Position numbers and translations under genes: made by a program | DNA from: Sphingobium vermicomposti | Lineage (GTDB): Bacteria > Pseudomonadota > Alphaproteobacteria > Sphingomonadales > Sphingomonadaceae | Length of the DNA: 64,000 nt | Assembly (NCBI RefSeq): GCF_011762025.1 | Contig: NZ_JAASQR010000004.1 | Span: 1-64,000, forward strand | Reading direction: 5' to 3' | Shown here: positions 27,250-35,681 of the stretch, in pieces | Position numbering within the stretch: position 1 is the first letter of the stretch | Layout of the letters: every line of letters starts with the position of its first letter | Notes under the pieces: model-generated | Told to the model about the DNA's origin: nothing | The model's input: the letters and a program-made list of their open reading frames with translations, nothing else | The model's database searches: none

Positions 27250-28689
27250 ATGACTCAACTCGGCATTTCTCGTTATGGGGCCTATGTTCCCCGTCTCAGG
27301 CTGGACCGTGCCGCCATCGCGGCGGCGCACGGGTGGATGGCGCCGGGCTTGCGTGGGCAGGCAAAGGGCAGCCGGGCCTTCACCAGCTGGGACGAAGACG
27401 CGATCACCATGGGGGTGGAGGCGGCGCGCGATGCGCTGTCCGGGACAAGCCTGGAAGAGGTCAAGGCGGTTCGCCTGGCATCGACGAACCTGCCTTATGC
27501 CGACTTGCAGAATGCGGCGATCGTGGCGCGAGCCATAGGCGCACCGGATGGCGTCGGCACATCGGACGCGGCGGGATCGCAGCGGGCGGGGACATCTGCC
27601 CTGCTTCAGGCGCTCAAGGGCACCGAGTCCGCGCTGGTCATCGCGTCCGATAATCCGTTCGGCAAGCCAGCGAGCGGGCAGGAAATGAGCTTTGGCGCGG
27701 GCGCAGCCGCCTTCCTGCTTTCGCAAAGCGACGTGGTCGCGCGGCTGATCGGATCGGCGTCATTGGCGGAGGTTTTTGTCGATCACTTCCGCGCCACCGA
27801 CGCCCAGAGCGACTATGGCTGGGAAGAACGCTGGGTCCGGGATGAGGGCTATGCGAAGATCGTGCCCCGCGCGGTAAAGGCCGCGCTCGCCCAGGCGCAG
27901 CTTTCGATCAGCGACATCCAGCATTTCGTGATGCCATCCTACCTCAAGGGCGCGGCGGAGATGGTGGCCAAGTCACTGCAATTCGGCGGCACGGTCGCAG
28001 GCGCGCTGGACGACGGGGTCGGCTATGCCGGGGCCGCCCACGCGCTGCTGATGCTGGCCGCGACCTTGGAAAAGGCTCAACCGGGCGAACGCATCCTGCT
28101 GATCGGCTTTGGTCAGGGCGCGGACGTTCTGATCTTTCAGGCAACCGATGCCATCGCCGCAAACCGCCCCGCGCGGGGCGTTGCGGGTGCCATTGCCGAC
28201 GCCCTGCCGACTGACAGCTATCTGCGGATGCTGTCCTTCTACGGAGGGCTGGACGCCGAATGGGGCATGCGTTCGGAAAAGAACGCCAAGACGGCACTGA
28301 CCGAGCAATATCGGTCTGCGTACCAGATGGAAGGGTTCAATGCGGGCAAGTGCGGCAGTTGCGGCGCAGTCCAGTTCCCGCAGATGCAATATTGCGTGCA
28401 ATGCCACGCGCCGAGCGAGAATTTCTCCAACATATCGCTGAAGGATCAGGAGGCCGAAGTACTGACATCGACTGCCGACTGGCTGTCCTATCATCCATCG
28501 CCGCCGCTCTGGGTCGGCTTCGTCAAGTTCGACAACGGCGCGCGCGTGCTGATGGAGATGGTCGACATCGGCAAGGATGGGATCGACACGGGGGACAAGG
28601 TCCGCATGGTCTTCCGCATCAAGGAGAAGGACCGCCAGCGGGGCTACAACCGCTACTTCTGGAAATCGACCCCGCTGAGCGCGGCCTGA
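27250..28689 (+). CDS. HMG-CoA-synthase-like protein fused to DUF35 (OB-fold, zinc ribbon)
   Basis: 479 residues. The N-terminal part (about 1-330) has the thiolase-fold layout of the HMG-CoA synthase family. The C-terminal DUF35 part (about 360-470) has a zinc ribbon with C368, C371, C382 and C385, followed by an OB fold. By eye the nucleophile position reads GSQRAGT, with Gln111 where archaeal HMG-CoA synthases have Cys (ACKAGT-type). Ordinary synthase chemistry is therefore doubtful. In archaea thiolase, DUF35 and HMG-CoA synthase form one channelling complex; here two parts are fused and the thiolase gene follows 14 bp later. The ATG at 27250 is preferred over the GTG at 27241. Confidence 0.85.
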   Translation: MTQLGISRYGAYVPRLRLDRAAIAAAHGWMAPGLRGQAKGSRAFTSWDEDAITMGVEAARDALSGTSLEEVKAVRLASTNLPYADLQNAAIVARAIGAPDGVGTSDAAGSQRAGTSALLQALKGTESALVIASDNPFGKPASGQEMSFGAGAAAFLLSQSDVVARLIGSASLAEVFVDHFRATDAQSDYGWEERWVRDEGYAKIVPRAVKAALAQAQLSISDIQHFVMPSYLKGAAEMVAKSLQFGGTVAGALDDGVGYAGAAHALLMLAATLEKAQPGERILLIGFGQGADVLIFQATDAIAANRPARGVAGAIADALPTDSYLRMLSFYGGLDAEWGMRSEKNAKTALTEQYRSAYQMEGFNAGKCGSCGAVQFPQMQYCVQCHAPSENFSNISLKDQEAEVLTSTADWLSYHPSPPLWVGFVKFDNGARVLMEMVDIGKDGIDTGDKVRMVFRIKEKDRQRGYNRYFWKSTPLSAA

Positions 28690-28703
28690 GGAGTTTTCAA
28701 GAC

Positions 28704-29900
28704 ATGGCGACAGGCATCAAGGACAAGGTAGCCATTTTGGGAATGGGCTGCTCCAAATTCGGCGAGCGATGGGACGCGGGATCGCCGGAGCTGATGAAGG
28801 AGGCGTTTGACGAAGCGCTGGCGGATGCGGGGATCGAACGGAGCCAGATCGAAGCGGCCTGGTTCGGTTGCTGGGGTGACGGCGTCAACGTCGGCAACAG
28901 CGCCATTCCCGCCGCGATGGCGCTGCGGCTTGAAGGCATTCCCGTGACCCGCGTCGAAAATATGTGCGCCACCGGCACCGAAGCGCTGCGCGGCGCGGCC
29001 TATGCCGTCGCGTCGGGCGCGGTCGATATCGCGCTCGCCATCGGGTCGGAAAAGCTGAAGGACACCGGCTTTGGCGGCCTGCCCCCGCCATTCAAGGGGA
29101 CGTTCAACGACATGTGGATGCCGATGGGCTCCGCGCCCGCAGGCTTTGCCCAGCTCGCTCCCTACTACCGCGCCAAATATGGCACGAGCAAGGATGAGCT
29201 GAAACGGGCCATCAGCCATGTGTCGTGGAAAAGCCACCAGAATGGCGTGCACAGCCCCAAGGCGCATTTCCGCAAGGCCGTGTCGATGGAAACCATCATG
29301 AACGCGCCGATGATCTCCGATCCGCTGGGTCTGTTCGATTGTTCGGGCGTGTCGGACGGGTCGGCCTGCGCCATCGTGACGACGCCGGAAATCGCCCGCG
29401 CCATGGGCAGGAAAGATCTGGTGACGATCAAGGCGTTGCAGCTTTCCACCAGTTCGGGCCGGGAAACGCAGACCAACGACTGGGACGGCAGCTATGTCGC
29501 CAACACCCGCAACGCGGCGGCCCGCGCCTATAAGGAAGCGGGCATTACCGACCCCAAGGCACAGGTCAGCCTCAGCGAAGTGCATGACTGTTTTTCGATC
29601 ACCGAACTGGTGACGATGGAGGATCTGGGCTTTTCCGATGATGGCCGGGCGGTATTCGACATATTGGATGGCCGATATGATCGGGACGGCGCAATACCGT
29701 GCCAGATTGACGGCGGCCTCAAATGCTTCGGCCACCCGATCGGCGCTTCGGGCCTGCGCATGGCCTATGAAGTCTACAGCCAGCTGCTGGGCCGGGCCGG
29801 GGAGCGGCAGCTTTCCAGCCCGTCCATCGGACTGACCCACAATCTGGGCGGTGTTCCTTATCAGGGCATCGCCGCCATCTCTATATTGGGGCTTGCGTGA
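28704..29900 (+). CDS. SCP2-type thiolase / acetyl-CoA acyltransferase
   Basis: 398 residues. The nucleophile is C88 in ENMCATGTEAL. The SEVHDCF motif and the CFGHPIGASG loop carry the other active-site residues. The family cleaves 3-ketoacyl-CoA, or acts as an aldolase when paired with DUF35 proteins, as in steroid side-chain degradation. GGAG lies 10 nt before the ATG at 28704; the reading from 28260 overlaps the previous gene in another frame. Translationally coupled to the following MaoC gene (TGATG). Confidence 0.9.
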   Translation: MATGIKDKVAILGMGCSKFGERWDAGSPELMKEAFDEALADAGIERSQIEAAWFGCWGDGVNVGNSAIPAAMALRLEGIPVTRVENMCATGTEALRGAAYAVASGAVDIALAIGSEKLKDTGFGGLPPPFKGTFNDMWMPMGSAPAGFAQLAPYYRAKYGTSKDELKRAISHVSWKSHQNGVHSPKAHFRKAVSMETIMNAPMISDPLGLFDCSGVSDGSACAIVTTPEIARAMGRKDLVTIKALQLSTSSGRETQTNDWDGSYVANTRNAAARAYKEAGITDPKAQVSLSEVHDCFSITELVTMEDLGFSDDGRAVFDILDGRYDRDGAIPCQIDGGLKCFGHPIGASGLRMAYEVYSQLLGRAGERQLSSPSIGLTHNLGGVPYQGIAAISILGLA

Positions 29901-30355
29901 TGCCTGGAGTCTGGTTCGACGAACTTGAAGTGGGTATGCTTTTCGAGCATCCCATCCGCCGCACGATCACCGAAACGGACAATGTCCTGTTTTCGTGCAT
30001 GACCCATAATCCGGCGCTGCTGCACCTGGACGAAGAATATATGAAGGGCACGCCCTTCGGTCAGCGGCTGGTCAATTCGGCCTTCACCCTGGGTCTGATG
30101 GTCGGCATTTCCGTCGGCGATACGACGCTGGGCACGGCGGTCGCGAACCTTGGCTGGGACGAAGTGCGCTTCCCCAACCCGCTTTTCCACGGGGACACGA
30201 TCCACGTCACCAGCGAAGTCATCGATCTGCGGGAGTCGAAGTCACGGCCCGAAGCCGGGATCGTGACCTTCCTGCACAAATGCTACAATCAAAAGGATGA
30301 ACTGGTCGCATCCTGCAAGCGATCCGGCCTCCAGATGAAGAGGCCAGCGTCATGA
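29900..30355 (+). CDS. MaoC-family (hot-dog) dehydratase
   Basis: 151 residues, single hot-dog domain. The active-site loop reads MTHNPALLHLDEEY. This resembles MaoC hydratases but differs from the canonical GDxNPLH, with His where Asp is usual and one extra residue. Relatives next to CoA-ester lyases hydrate mesaconyl-CoA-type substrates, so a branched 2-enoyl-CoA is a plausible substrate. The ATG at 29900 overlaps the thiolase stop, and the end overlaps the lyase start by ATGA. Confidence 0.82.
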   Translation: MPGVWFDELEVGMLFEHPIRRTITETDNVLFSCMTHNPALLHLDEEYMKGTPFGQRLVNSAFTLGLMVGISVGDTTLGTAVANLGWDEVRFPNPLFHGDTIHVTSEVIDLRESKSRPEAGIVTFLHKCYNQKDELVASCKRSGLQMKRPAS

Positions 30356-31245
30356 CGCTACCGATCCGTTCCTTCCTCTTCATTCCCGGCGACAGCGAAA
30401 AGAAGCTGGGCAAGGTGGACGGCGTCGCCGCCGATGCCTTCATCCTGGACTTGGAAGACGCTGTCGCGCTCGCGCGCAAGCCTGCGGCACGCGAAATGGT
30501 GCCCGCTTTCATCAAGGATCGGCCGCGCGCGACCCGCAAGTCCCAGCTTTGGGTCCGGGTCAATCCGCTCGACACGCCCTGGACGCTGGAAGATCTTGCC
30601 GCGATTGCCCCGTCGGCACCCGATGGGATCATGCTGCCCAAGGTCAACGGGCCGGAGGATGTCGCCCAGGTCAGCCATTATCTGAGCGCCTTGGAAACGG
30701 CGTCAGGAGTCGAACCGGGGTCGATCAAAATCCTGCCGGTCGCGACGGAAACGGCGGTTTCCCCCTTCCGCCTCGGCGATTATGCGGCGGCGCGGCTGGA
30801 ACGGCTCTATGGCCTGACATGGGGAGCGGAGGATCTAAGCTCCGCCATCGGCGCGAGCGGCAATATAGACGCAACCGGCGAATGGACGCACACTTACAAG
30901 ATGGTGCGTTCGCTCTGCCTGCTGGGCGCGCATGCAGCGGGTGGCGAGGCGGTGGACACGCTCTATGTCGATTTCCGCGACCCCGAAGGATTGCGGGCAT
31001 CGTGCAAGGCTTCGCGGGCGGAGGGCTTTTCCGGGCGGGTGGCAATCCATCCCGCGCAGGTGGACATCATGAACGAGTGCTTCTCGCCCTCGCCGGAGGA
31101 AGTGGATTTCGCCCGCAAAGTGGTCGAACTGTTCGCGGCCAACCCGGACTCCGGCACATTGGGACTGGACGGCAAGATGTTGGATATCCCGCATTTGAAG
31201 CAAGCTGAAAGAACATTGGCAATGCACGAGGCGCGCCGTGGCTGA
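30352..31245 (+). CDS. HpcH/HpaI-family CoA-ester lyase
   Basis: 297 residues, TIM-barrel lyase of the CitE/malyl-CoA lyase group. Visible marks are RSFLFIPGDSEKKL, AFILDLEDAV (Mg-binding Glu/Asp), WVRVNPLDTPW, LPKVNGPEDV, and ATETAVSPF with GLTWGAEDLS. It cleaves or condenses a 3-hydroxyacyl-CoA such as citramalyl-, methylmalyl- or HMG-like CoA. It is coupled to MaoC upstream (ATGA) and to the acyl-CoA dehydrogenase downstream (8-bp overlap). The MaoC/lyase pair suggests hydration followed by C-C cleavage. Confidence 0.87.
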   Translation: MTLPIRSFLFIPGDSEKKLGKVDGVAADAFILDLEDAVALARKPAAREMVPAFIKDRPRATRKSQLWVRVNPLDTPWTLEDLAAIAPSAPDGIMLPKVNGPEDVAQVSHYLSALETASGVEPGSIKILPVATETAVSPFRLGDYAAARLERLYGLTWGAEDLSSAIGASGNIDATGEWTHTYKMVRSLCLLGAHAAGGEAVDTLYVDFRDPEGLRASCKASRAEGFSGRVAIHPAQVDIMNECFSPSPEEVDFARKVVELFAANPDSGTLGLDGKMLDIPHLKQAERTLAMHEARRG

Positions 31246-32407
31246 CGGACAGATGCATGACGATGGCGGACGCGGCATTTTTTCCGCCGAACATGAACAA
31301 TTCCGGGCAACCGTCGCTCGCTTCGTGGACGATGAACTGGTCCCGCACCATCATCAGTGGGAAAAGGATGAAGTCGTTCCCCGCGAAGTGTGGAAGCGGG
31401 CGGGCGAAGTGGGCATATTGTGCCCCAATGTCCCTGAGGAATATGGCGGTTTCGGCGCGGACTGGCTCTACAATGTCGTCGTCATAGAGGAATTGGCGAA
31501 GAAAGGGATTACTGGCCCCGGCTTCACGGTCCATTCCGAAATGGTCGCACCCTATATATTGGCGGCGGGGACTGAGGAGCTTAAGCGCGAAGTCCTGCCC
31601 CGCATGGTGTCGGGCGAATGCATTGGCGCATTGGGGCTGACCGAACCCGGCGCAGGCTCCGACGTCAAGGAAGTCCGCACGCGCGCGGTGCGCGATGGCG
31701 ACGACTATGTACTGAATGGGCAAAAAGTATATATTTCCAACGGCCAATTGGCCGACATCATGGTCTGCGCGTGCAAGACTGATCCGGCGGCGGGGGCAAA
31801 GGGCGTCAGCCTGATCGCCATCGACACGCATCAGCCCGGCTTCAAGCGCGGCCGTAATCTGGAAAAGATCGGCCTCAAGGCGCAGGATACGTCGGAAATT
31901 TTCCTGGAGGACGCGCGCGCCCAGTCATGGCGGCTGATGGGCCGGGAAGGCGGCGGCTTTGGCATCATGATGGGGAAGCTGGCGCAGGAAAGGTTGACCC
32001 AGGCCGTTCGCAGCATTTGCGTGGCGGAGGCCGCGCTGGAATGGACCGTCGCCTACACCGCTGAACGCAAGATGTTCGGTCAGACGCTGGCGGATTTCCA
32101 GAATACGCAGTTCGTTCTGGCCGAACTGTCAGCCGAAATCCTGTCGGCGCGCACCTTCACCGACTGGTGCATCAAACGCTTTCTAGCGGGGAATTTGACC
32201 GGGGTCGAAGCGGCGAAGGTGAAACTGGTTGTCACCAATCTGCATGTGAAGGTCGTGGACCAGTGCCTGCAATTTTTCGGCGGCTATGGCTATATGACCG
32301 AATATCCCATCGCGCGCGCCTATATCGACGCGCGGATCGTCCGCATCGCCGGCGGCGCGGCAGAGGTGATGAAGCAGATCATCGGCAGAGACCTTTTCGG
32401 CAAATGA
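31238..32407 (+). CDS. Acyl-CoA dehydrogenase
   Basis: 389 residues. The FAD/substrate segment reads LGLTEPGAGSDVKEVRT, the middle domain YVLNGQKVYISNG, and the C-terminal helical domain FGGYGYMTEYPIARAYIDARI then IAGGAAEVMKQII. It introduces a 2,3-double bond in an acyl-CoA and passes electrons to ETF. The start GTG at 31238 overlaps the lyase stop. It is the last gene of the five-gene overlapping operon starting at 27250. Confidence 0.92.
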   Translation: MADGQMHDDGGRGIFSAEHEQFRATVARFVDDELVPHHHQWEKDEVVPREVWKRAGEVGILCPNVPEEYGGFGADWLYNVVVIEELAKKGITGPGFTVHSEMVAPYILAAGTEELKREVLPRMVSGECIGALGLTEPGAGSDVKEVRTRAVRDGDDYVLNGQKVYISNGQLADIMVCACKTDPAAGAKGVSLIAIDTHQPGFKRGRNLEKIGLKAQDTSEIFLEDARAQSWRLMGREGGGFGIMMGKLAQERLTQAVRSICVAEAALEWTVAYTAERKMFGQTLADFQNTQFVLAELSAEILSARTFTDWCIKRFLAGNLTGVEAAKVKLVVTNLHVKVVDQCLQFFGGYGYMTEYPIARAYIDARIVRIAGGAAEVMKQIIGRDLFGK

Positions 32408-32452
32408 CGGTGGCTGGCAGACGGGACTTTGTCAGAAGGCCATCGGGGCCTC

Positions 32453-32499
32453 ATCATATGCTTGCTGATTATGGGGATTCCTATCATATGCTACTGATA
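32453..32499 (+). promoter_or_regulatory. Direct repeat upstream of MarR gene
   Basis: ATCATATGCT at 32453-32462 and 32483-32492, 30 bp apart, each followed by CTGAT. It lies 58-104 bp upstream of the MarR start. The ATATGCT part resembles a half-site of the cluster palindrome. Possible autoregulatory site. Confidence 0.4.
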
Positions 32500-32556
32500 G
32501 TTAGATCCATATAGCGATCGGCGGGTGACGATGACGCGCTGAACGCCTCAAACCGG

Positions 32557-33090
32557 ATGGTGAGAATGACGAAAACGCTGAAGGCCGCCGCTCCGAAGAA
32601 GACGCCCAAGAGACCATCTGCGAAACAATTCACGTTCGGCTATCTGGTCCACGACGTGTCGCGCATCCGGCGCACCGTGATGGACTTGCTGATGCGTCCC
32701 TATGGCATCACGCGGTCGCAATGGTCGGTGCTGAGCACGCTGTCGCGCGCCGGTAATGACGGGATGATGCAGGTCGATCTCGCTCGGCTGATGGAAGTGG
32801 GCAAGGTGACGGTCGGTGGACTGATCGACCGGCTGGAAGCATCGGGCCATGTGGAACGCAAGGCGGACGCCAAGGACCGCCGGGCCAAGCGCGTGTTCAT
32901 CACTGAACAGGGGTTCGATGTCATCGGGTTGATGATCGAATTGGCGGCCACCACGAACCGCCGCATTCTGGAAGGCGTATCCGACGCGGACAGGGAAGTC
33001 TGTGAAGATGTTCTGCTGCGGGTAAAGCAGAATCTGAAGGACGTTCTGCGCGAACAAGGTGGCTTGAACCTGCTGGAAAGCGAAGACTGA
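32557..33090 (+). CDS. MarR-family transcriptional regulator
   Basis: 177 residues. The winged helix spans GITRSQWSVLSTLSRAG, VDLARLMEVGKVTVGGLIDRLE and VERKADAKDRRAKRVFI, the classic MarR wing. The N-terminus is Lys-rich. It probably senses a pathway intermediate and controls the surrounding operons. It lies between two catabolic operons, and repeated sites occur just upstream. ATG 32557 or 32566 could be the start. Confidence 0.88.
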   Translation: MVRMTKTLKAAAPKKTPKRPSAKQFTFGYLVHDVSRIRRTVMDLLMRPYGITRSQWSVLSTLSRAGNDGMMQVDLARLMEVGKVTVGGLIDRLEASGHVERKADAKDRRAKRVFITEQGFDVIGLMIELAATTNRRILEGVSDADREVCEDVLLRVKQNLKDVLREQGGLNLLESED

Positions 33091-33118
33091 GCCATTTGGC
33101 GAGGGAGCCAGGAAGATC

Positions 33119-33421
33119 ATGTTTTTCATCATTCTGGCGGCGGATCGGCCCGGCGCTCTGCCCTTGCGGCTGGAACATCGTCAGCGCCATCTCGACTATT
33201 GGCTGGCGCAGGGCGCTGCGGTGAAGGTTGCGGGCGCGATGCTGGACGGCGACAGCCCGGACGCCAGCCCCAAAGGCAGCTCCTTCCTGCTGGAGGCGCA
33301 GGATGAACCTGCCGTCCGGGCGCTGCTGGCGGCTGACCCCTTCACCATCGAAGGCGTGTTTACGGGCGACTTCATCGTGCAACCGGTGCGGCCCGCCATC
33401 GGAGAGTGGCGGCGCGACTGA
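33119..33421 (+). CDS. YciI-family protein
   Basis: 100 residues, a dimeric ferredoxin-like alpha/beta barrel fold. Typical marks are MFFIILAADRPGALPLRLEHRQRHLDYW with its His, and DPFTIEGVFTGDFIVQPVRPA at the end. YciI-like proteins are related to muconolactone isomerase-like enzymes; some help in dehalogenation or aromatic degradation, most are uncharacterised. AGGGAGCCAGGA lies before the ATG. It follows the MarR gene by 28 bp and is probably co-transcribed. Confidence 0.85.
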   Translation: MFFIILAADRPGALPLRLEHRQRHLDYWLAQGAAVKVAGAMLDGDSPDASPKGSSFLLEAQDEPAVRALLAADPFTIEGVFTGDFIVQPVRPAIGEWRRD

Positions 33422-33456
33422 GAACAAGAGCGAAGTATGTTCAATCGGAAATCGCG

Positions 33457-33543
33457 CCGTTCGGGTTGAGCTTGTCGAAGCCTTTTTCTTCTGACGCGTG
33501 GTGCCTGAAGAAGTAGAGCTTTCCGACAGGCTCAGGGCGAACG
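33457..33543. repeat. Sphingomonad REP-like inverted repeat, copy 2
   Basis: The left arm reads CCGTTCGGGTTGAGC then TTGTCGAAG. The right arm (33519-33543) is the imperfect reverse complement. It lies between the convergent YciI and MDR genes and matches copy 1 (26219-26293). It may also act as a bidirectional terminator. Confidence 0.8.
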
Positions 33544-33595
33544 AAGGAAAGTGATTTCGATTCAACCCTCATTCTAGTGCTGGCCGGAGAAGCCG

Positions 33596-34624
33596 TCAGT
33601 CCTCGCCAATATATACCAGCGTCTTGGGTGCGTTGCTGTCCGCGAACAGCGCCTCCAACGATCCGCTGATCCGGTCGATGCCCGCTTCCACATGATCGTG
33701 GAACTTCAATTCTCCCGCCAGGACCATGTCGGTCAGCCGCTCTATGGCTTCGGGGAACCGGGCGACATGGTCGAAGATGACGAAGCCGCCGCAGGTCAGC
33801 GCGCGCATCAATATCTCGCGTTCGTTGCGCAGGCCCGTGGGTGGCGGACTCCAACTGGGCGTCGCTGCCGTCCCGCAATGGACGATCCTGCCGTGCCGGG
33901 CCATGGCGCGTATGGCCGTGTCCAATATCGGCCCGCCGGTATTGTCGAAATAGATGTCGAACCCCTCCGGTCGCGCTTCTGCAAGCACCGAAGCCAGATC
34001 AACCGACTTGTAATTATAGGCCGCGTCATAGCCATAATCGGCCAGGCACAGCTTCACCTTGTCGTCATTCCCGGTAAGGCCGACCACATATGCCCCGGCG
34101 CGATGGGCGATCTGGCCCACGACGCTGCCCACCGTCCCCGCCGCCGTCGAAACCAGCATGCCTGCGCCATCATAGGGCGGGGCGATGTCACCCAGGGCCA
34201 GCCACGCCGTGACGCCGGGCATGCCAAGCACTCCGGCATAGGCCGAAAGCGGGGCAAGCGGCTTTTCGATATGCGACAGCAGGTCAGCGCGGGTCGCGAC
34301 CTTATAATCCTGCCATCCCAGGAAGCCGTAGACGATGTCGCCCGGCCTGATGCCGCTGTCGCGGCTGTCCAGCACCACCCCCACCGAAAGCGCGCGCATC
34401 GGCTCCCCCAGCGGCGTCAACGCAGGGTTGGCGGCCCAGCCCCGCTGCACCGGATCGGCGGCGAGATAAAGGTTGCGGACCAGGAACATGCCCTCACCGG
34501 GTGACGGGACTTGTGCGTCCCTGCGGGCGAAATCGGCGGCAACGGGGCTGCCCATGGGGCGGCGGGAAAGGATGACCTGCCGGTTGATGGGGTCCGTCTT
34601 GAAGGGCGGGATAAATCCCTGCAT
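33596..34624 (-). CDS. Zinc-free NADP-dependent oxidoreductase (MDR, CurA/PTGR-like)
   Basis: 342 residues of the prostaglandin-reductase/CurA branch. Marks are FLVRNLYLAADPVQRGW, then GMPGVTAWLAL, the nucleotide loop STAAGTVGSVVGQIA, and GFDIYFDNTGGP. It has no zinc-binding cysteines. These enzymes reduce the 2,3-double bond of enones or enoyl compounds with NADPH. It is divergent from the hydratase at 34794. Its promoter (-35 TTGACC, -10 TAGCGT) overlaps a copy of the cluster operator. Confidence 0.88.
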   Translation of the reverse strand: MQGFIPPFKTDPINRQVILSRRPMGSPVAADFARRDAQVPSPGEGMFLVRNLYLAADPVQRGWAANPALTPLGEPMRALSVGVVLDSRDSGIRPGDIVYGFLGWQDYKVATRADLLSHIEKPLAPLSAYAGVLGMPGVTAWLALGDIAPPYDGAGMLVSTAAGTVGSVVGQIAHRAGAYVVGLTGNDDKVKLCLADYGYDAAYNYKSVDLASVLAEARPEGFDIYFDNTGGPILDTAIRAMARHGRIVHCGTAATPSWSPPPTGLRNEREILMRALTCGGFVIFDHVARFPEAIERLTDMVLAGELKFHDHVEAGIDRISGSLEALFADSNAPKTLVYIGED

Positions 34625-34653
34625 GCCTGGGTCCTACTCACATTTACGCATGT

Positions 34654-34685
34654 GGTACGCTAGCAATCTAAATGGACAGGGTCAA
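34654..34685 (-). promoter_or_regulatory. MDR gene promoter overlapped by cluster operator
   Basis: Minus-strand TTGACC (34685-34680), 17-bp spacer, TAGCGT (34662-34657). The operator GGTACGCTAGCAATCT (34654-34669) covers the -10 box and matches the cluster consensus at 13 of 16 positions, a layout expected for repression. Confidence 0.55.
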
Positions 34686-34719
34686 CGCAGGAGGTTGCCA
34701 AACCAGCACTAATGCGTAT

Positions 34720-34735
34720 GGTACTATGACGCACC
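34720..34735. promoter_or_regulatory. Weaker cluster operator copy (GGTACTATGACGCACC)
   Basis: GGT/ACC outer arms kept, 11 of 16 matches; also lies inside TGCGT...ACGCA. It is 59-74 bp upstream of the hydratase start. Confidence 0.35.
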
Positions 34736-34793
34736 ATATATCACCCGTCGCCCCTTGCGGATGGATGACGGAAAGCTAGCGGAGGGATGACAG

Positions 34794-35654
34794 TTGGATA
34801 TTGACAAGATCAGGAACCTGACGATTGAACCGATCGTCCAATCCTATGACAAGCGTGACACGATCCTCCACGCGCTGGGGCTGGGCTATGGCCTCGACCC
34901 GCTCGATGAAGCGGAGTTGCCCTTCGTCTATGAAAAGGAACTGCGCTGCCTGCCTTGCTTCGCGAACATCCTGTGCCACCCCGGTTTCTGGGCGCAGCGG
35001 CCTGAATTCGGCATCGACTGGGTCAAGATATTGCACGCAGAGCAGCACCTGACCATGCACAAGCCGATGCCGCCGACCGGCACGATCCGGGGCGAATATC
35101 GGGTCGCAGGCGTGGAGGACAAGGGCGAGGGGCGCGGCGCGCTGCTCCACCAGGAAAAGGCTTTATACGACACCGCGACGGGGGATCATCTGGCCACCGT
35201 GCGATCGACGCTGTTCATGCGCGGCAATGGCGGGGAAGGCGGCTTTGGCGATCCCATCCCAGCCGCAGAGCCGGTGCCGGAGGGAAAAGCCGATGCCGTG
35301 GTAGAAATTACGACGCGTCCGGGACAGGCCCTGATTTACCGGTTGAGCGGCGACTGGAATCCGCTCCACGCCGAACCTGCGATCGCGCGCAAGGCCGGTT
35401 TCGACAGGCCGATCCTGCACGGCCTGTGCACCAAGGGGCTGGCGAACCGCGCGGTGCTGGCCCATTATTGCGACAATGACGTGGCACGCTTCAAAAGCAT
35501 GTTCGTCCGCTTCAGCAAGCCGGTCATGCCGGGCGAAACGATCCGCTTCGAATTTTATGAGCAGGGCGGCGGCGCGCTCCGTTTCCGCGCCGTGGCCGCC
35601 GAACGGGATGTGGTGGTGCTCGACCGCTGCTCGGCGCAGGTCAGCGTAAACTAG
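34794..35654 (+). CDS. MaoC-type 2-enoyl-CoA hydratase 2 (double hot-dog)
   Basis: 286 residues, two tandem hot-dog domains like the hydratase part of peroxisomal MFE-2. The hydratase 2 motif YRLSGDWNPLHAEPAIARKA carries the catalytic Asp and His. It is followed by GFDRPILHGLCTKG. It hydrates trans-2-enoyl-CoA to the (R)-3-hydroxy form. Start TTG at 34794 with GGAGGG 7 nt upstream; no ATG in frame is near. The MFE-2-like dehydrogenase at 39808 would take the next step. Confidence 0.9.
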   Translation: MDIDKIRNLTIEPIVQSYDKRDTILHALGLGYGLDPLDEAELPFVYEKELRCLPCFANILCHPGFWAQRPEFGIDWVKILHAEQHLTMHKPMPPTGTIRGEYRVAGVEDKGEGRGALLHQEKALYDTATGDHLATVRSTLFMRGNGGEGGFGDPIPAAEPVPEGKADAVVEITTRPGQALIYRLSGDWNPLHAEPAIARKAGFDRPILHGLCTKGLANRAVLAHYCDNDVARFKSMFVRFSKPVMPGETIRFEFYEQGGGALRFRAVAAERDVVVLDRCSAQVSVN

Positions 35655-35681
35655 CAGGGGGGGAGGGGCGCCGTGCGCGCC

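Noticed and set aside
28260..28703. N-terminal extension of the thiolase
   Set aside because: The extension overlaps the end of the HMGCS/DUF35 gene in another frame; a good ribosome binding site lies before 28704.
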